Part shown: one piece after another, positions 62,544 through 64,000 of the stretch
Numbering within the stretch: the stretch's first letter is position 1
How the letters are laid out: each line of letters starts with the position of its first letter
Assembly (NCBI RefSeq): GCF_002929505.1
Contig: NZ_PJJL01000071.1
Span: 124,001 to 188,000, forward strand
Source of the DNA: Cryobacterium sp. Y57
Lineage (GTDB): Bacteria; Actinomycetota; Actinomycetes; Actinomycetales; Microbacteriaceae
Length of the DNA stretch: 64,000 nt
Direction: 5' to 3'
Translations under genes and position numbers: made by a program
Notes under the pieces: generated by a model
The model's database searches: none
What the model saw: the letters and a program-made list of their open reading frames with translations, nothing else
What the model was told of the DNA's origin: nothing

Positions 62544-63877
62544 GCGACAGCTCCAAACGCACGGGTCAGTCGGGTGAGTTCGGCCCAGGCCTGCTCGCTG
62601 GGAGTCTGGTCGTTCATCCGCTGCTGAAGAAAAGCTTTGATGGCCGAGTCGTTCTCAACGGCCGCATCGACCATTGGGTTGGTGCCGGCCCGATACGCTC
62701 CGACGTCGAGCAGGTCCTGCGCGCCCTGACGGGCCGCCATCACCGTGCGCAGGGCCGTCGCGATCGCGTTTCGTTCCGGACTGTTCACCCGCGCGGCAAC
62801 GCGAGAAATGGAGGCGAGCACATCGACCGACGGAAAATGGCCGGTGATGGCGAGCTTACGGTCGAGCACGACGTGACCGTCGAGAATAGACCGCGCCGCG
62901 TCTGCGATCGGTTCGTTGTGGTCATCGCCGTCGACGAGCACGGTGTAAATTCCCGTGATCGAGCCCGTTTCCCCGGTTCCGGCGCGTTCGAGGAGTCGGG
63001 CAAGCACCGAGAACGTCGACGGTGGATAGCCGCGGGTAGCCGGCGGTTCGCCGACGGAGAGGCCGATTTCGCGCTGGGCCATGGCGACGCGGGTAAGCGA
63101 GTCCATCATGAGCATGACGTCGGCGCCCTGATCGCGAAACGATTCGGCGATGCGGGTCGCGGTGAACGCGGCGCGCAACCGCATCATTGCGGGTTCGTCC
63201 GAGGTGGAGACCACGACGATGGAACGAGCCAGGCCTTCCGGGCCCAGGTCGTCTTCGAGAAACTCCCGTACCTCACGCCCGCGCTCCCCCACCAGCGCGA
63301 TGACCGATACCTGCGCATCCGTTCCCCGGGCAATCATCGACAATAATGACGACTTCCCCACGCCGGAACCAGCGAACAGCCCCATGCGCTGGCCACGCCC
63401 GACCGTCGTGAGCGTGTCGAGAACGCGCACGCCCAGGTGCAGCGGGGTCATGATACGTGCCCGGTGCATGGCCGACGGGCTGTCATGTTCGAGTAAAACG
63501 GCACCGTCGGAATCGAGCGGCCCCTTGCCGTCGATCGGGCGGCCGAGACCGTCGATGACGCGCCCGAACAGGCCGCGACCGGTAGGCACGAGCAGGGACG
63601 AACCGGCTGATCGCACCCGGGCCCCCGCCTGCAACCCGATGATACGGCCGAGCGGCATACACCGAATGCTGGTCTGGGTCGTGGCGACGACCTCGGCATC
63701 GATTCCTTCGTGGCCTGGACGGGCGTCAAGAGTGACAATGTCGCCGATTGCCGAGCGCAGGCCACGCACCTCCACGCCGAGCCCGACGATGGACGACACG
63801 ATACCGACCCGCTCTGGGCGGCCGGCTTCGATCGCTTGTGCGAGCCGTGCGGTGCGTGGGCGCCAGGCTGTGATCAT
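62540..63877 (-). CDS. fliI: FliI, flagellar export ATPase
   Basis: 445-residue F1-type ATPase. P-loop GSGVGKSS at 170-177, Walker B in VMLMMDSLTRVAMAQREI, and GLSVGEPPATRGYPPSTF. Couples ATP hydrolysis to substrate delivery at the export gate with FliH. ATG overlaps the fliH stop by four bases (ATGA). Confidence 0.97.
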   Translation of the reverse strand: MITAWRPRTARLAQAIEAGRPERVGIVSSIVGLGVEVRGLRSAIGDIVTLDARPGHEGIDAEVVATTQTSIRCMPLGRIIGLQAGARVRSAGSSLLVPTGRGLFGRVIDGLGRPIDGKGPLDSDGAVLLEHDSPSAMHRARIMTPLHLGVRVLDTLTTVGRGQRMGLFAGSGVGKSSLLSMIARGTDAQVSVIALVGERGREVREFLEDDLGPEGLARSIVVVSTSDEPAMMRLRAAFTATRIAESFRDQGADVMLMMDSLTRVAMAQREIGLSVGEPPATRGYPPSTFSVLARLLERAGTGETGSITGIYTVLVDGDDHNEPIADAARSILDGHVVLDRKLAITGHFPSVDVLASISRVAARVNSPERNAIATALRTVMAARQGAQDLLDVGAYRAGTNPMVDAAVENDSAIKAFLQQRMNDQTPSEQAWAELTRLTRAFGAVA

Positions 63878-64000
63878 GCTTCGACCTCGGCAAGGGCGGC
63901 CTTCGCGCGGGCGAACGCCGTGCTGATGCGTGCGTCGAGAAACCCGTCACTGAATTCCGTGATGGCGTCTCCGCGCTTGAGCTCGGAATCGGCGACGAAG
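63874..64000 (-). CDS. fliH: FliH, 3' end only
   Basis: The last 41 residues of the frame preceding fliI read FVADSELKRGDAITEF then SDGFLDARISTAFARAKAAL and AEVEA. This resembles the C-terminal FliI-binding region of FliH, which regulates the export ATPase. The remainder lies beyond the window. Confidence 0.8.
   Translation of the reverse strand, partial: FVADSELKRGDAITEFSDGFLDARISTAFARAKAALAEVEA

Overview
The window is a 64-kb, high-GC stretch of an actinobacterial chromosome, most likely from a motile, pigmented member of the Microbacteriaceae. The reasons are: an mraZ-to-divIVA division cluster with sepF and YggT; a PASTA kinase and a Rv2175c-like protein in the gene order known from Mycobacterium tuberculosis; a C50 carotenoid cluster of the Corynebacterium type; a complete flagellar export cluster; and a MurE whose amino-acid-selecting loop lacks the DNPR of diaminopimelate enzymes, which fits the B-type peptidoglycan of that family. 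The family name is an inference; no rRNA gene is present. No tRNA, rRNA, insertion sequence, prophage, CRISPR array or recognisable defence system was seen.

Positions 1-18,900 (all minus strand) hold the division and cell wall (dcw) cluster. In transcription order it is mraZ, rsmH, ftsL-like, ftsI, murE, murF, mraY, murD, ftsW, murG, murC, ftsQ, ftsZ, YggS, sepF, YggT, divIVA and lspA, the last cut by the window start. Most junctions overlap by 1-4 bases. The cluster starts with a candidate promoter followed by three 10-bp-phased MraZ boxes.

Positions 19,000-30,050 are mixed-strand housekeeping genes in the order seen near Rv2166c-Rv2187: DUF3040 protein, polyprenyl synthase (idsA2 position), Rv2175c-like DNA-binding protein, a secreted LysM/lysozyme-like protein, a PASTA Ser/Thr kinase (pknL position), class II DAHP synthase, PlsC, ROK glucokinase and a FadD15-like acyl-CoA ligase. 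Positions 30,100-40,700 carry peptide deformylase, two MinD/ParA-type ATPases around pyruvate carboxylase, two MerR regulators, a GarA/OdhI-type FHA protein, a CDP-alcohol phosphatidyltransferase, a Nudix hydrolase and apt.

Positions 40,683-46,938 are the carotenoid locus. A divergent MarR regulator faces idi-crtE-crtB-crtI-crtYe-crtYf-crtEb across an 81-bp region containing a 13-bp palindrome. The enzymes would convert IPP to GGPP, phytoene, lycopene and then a cyclic C50 pigment such as decaprenoxanthin.

Positions 47,385-64,000 (minus strand) are the flagellar cluster. In transcription order it is fliH (partial), fliI, fliJ, an NlpC/P60 hydrolase, fliK, flgD, flgE, flbD, motA, motB, fliM, fliN, fliO, fliP, fliQ, fliR, flhB, flhA, a degenerate FlhF-like protein and csrA. 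Rod, filament, MS-ring and FliG genes would lie beyond the right edge. The main points for follow-up are the MurE specificity loop, the FlhF-like protein without a P-loop, the NlpC/P60 protein in the place where a rod-cap muramidase might be expected, a sigma-28-like promoter before flbD-motAB, the carotenoid operator and an over-represented GCGGATGC octamer.
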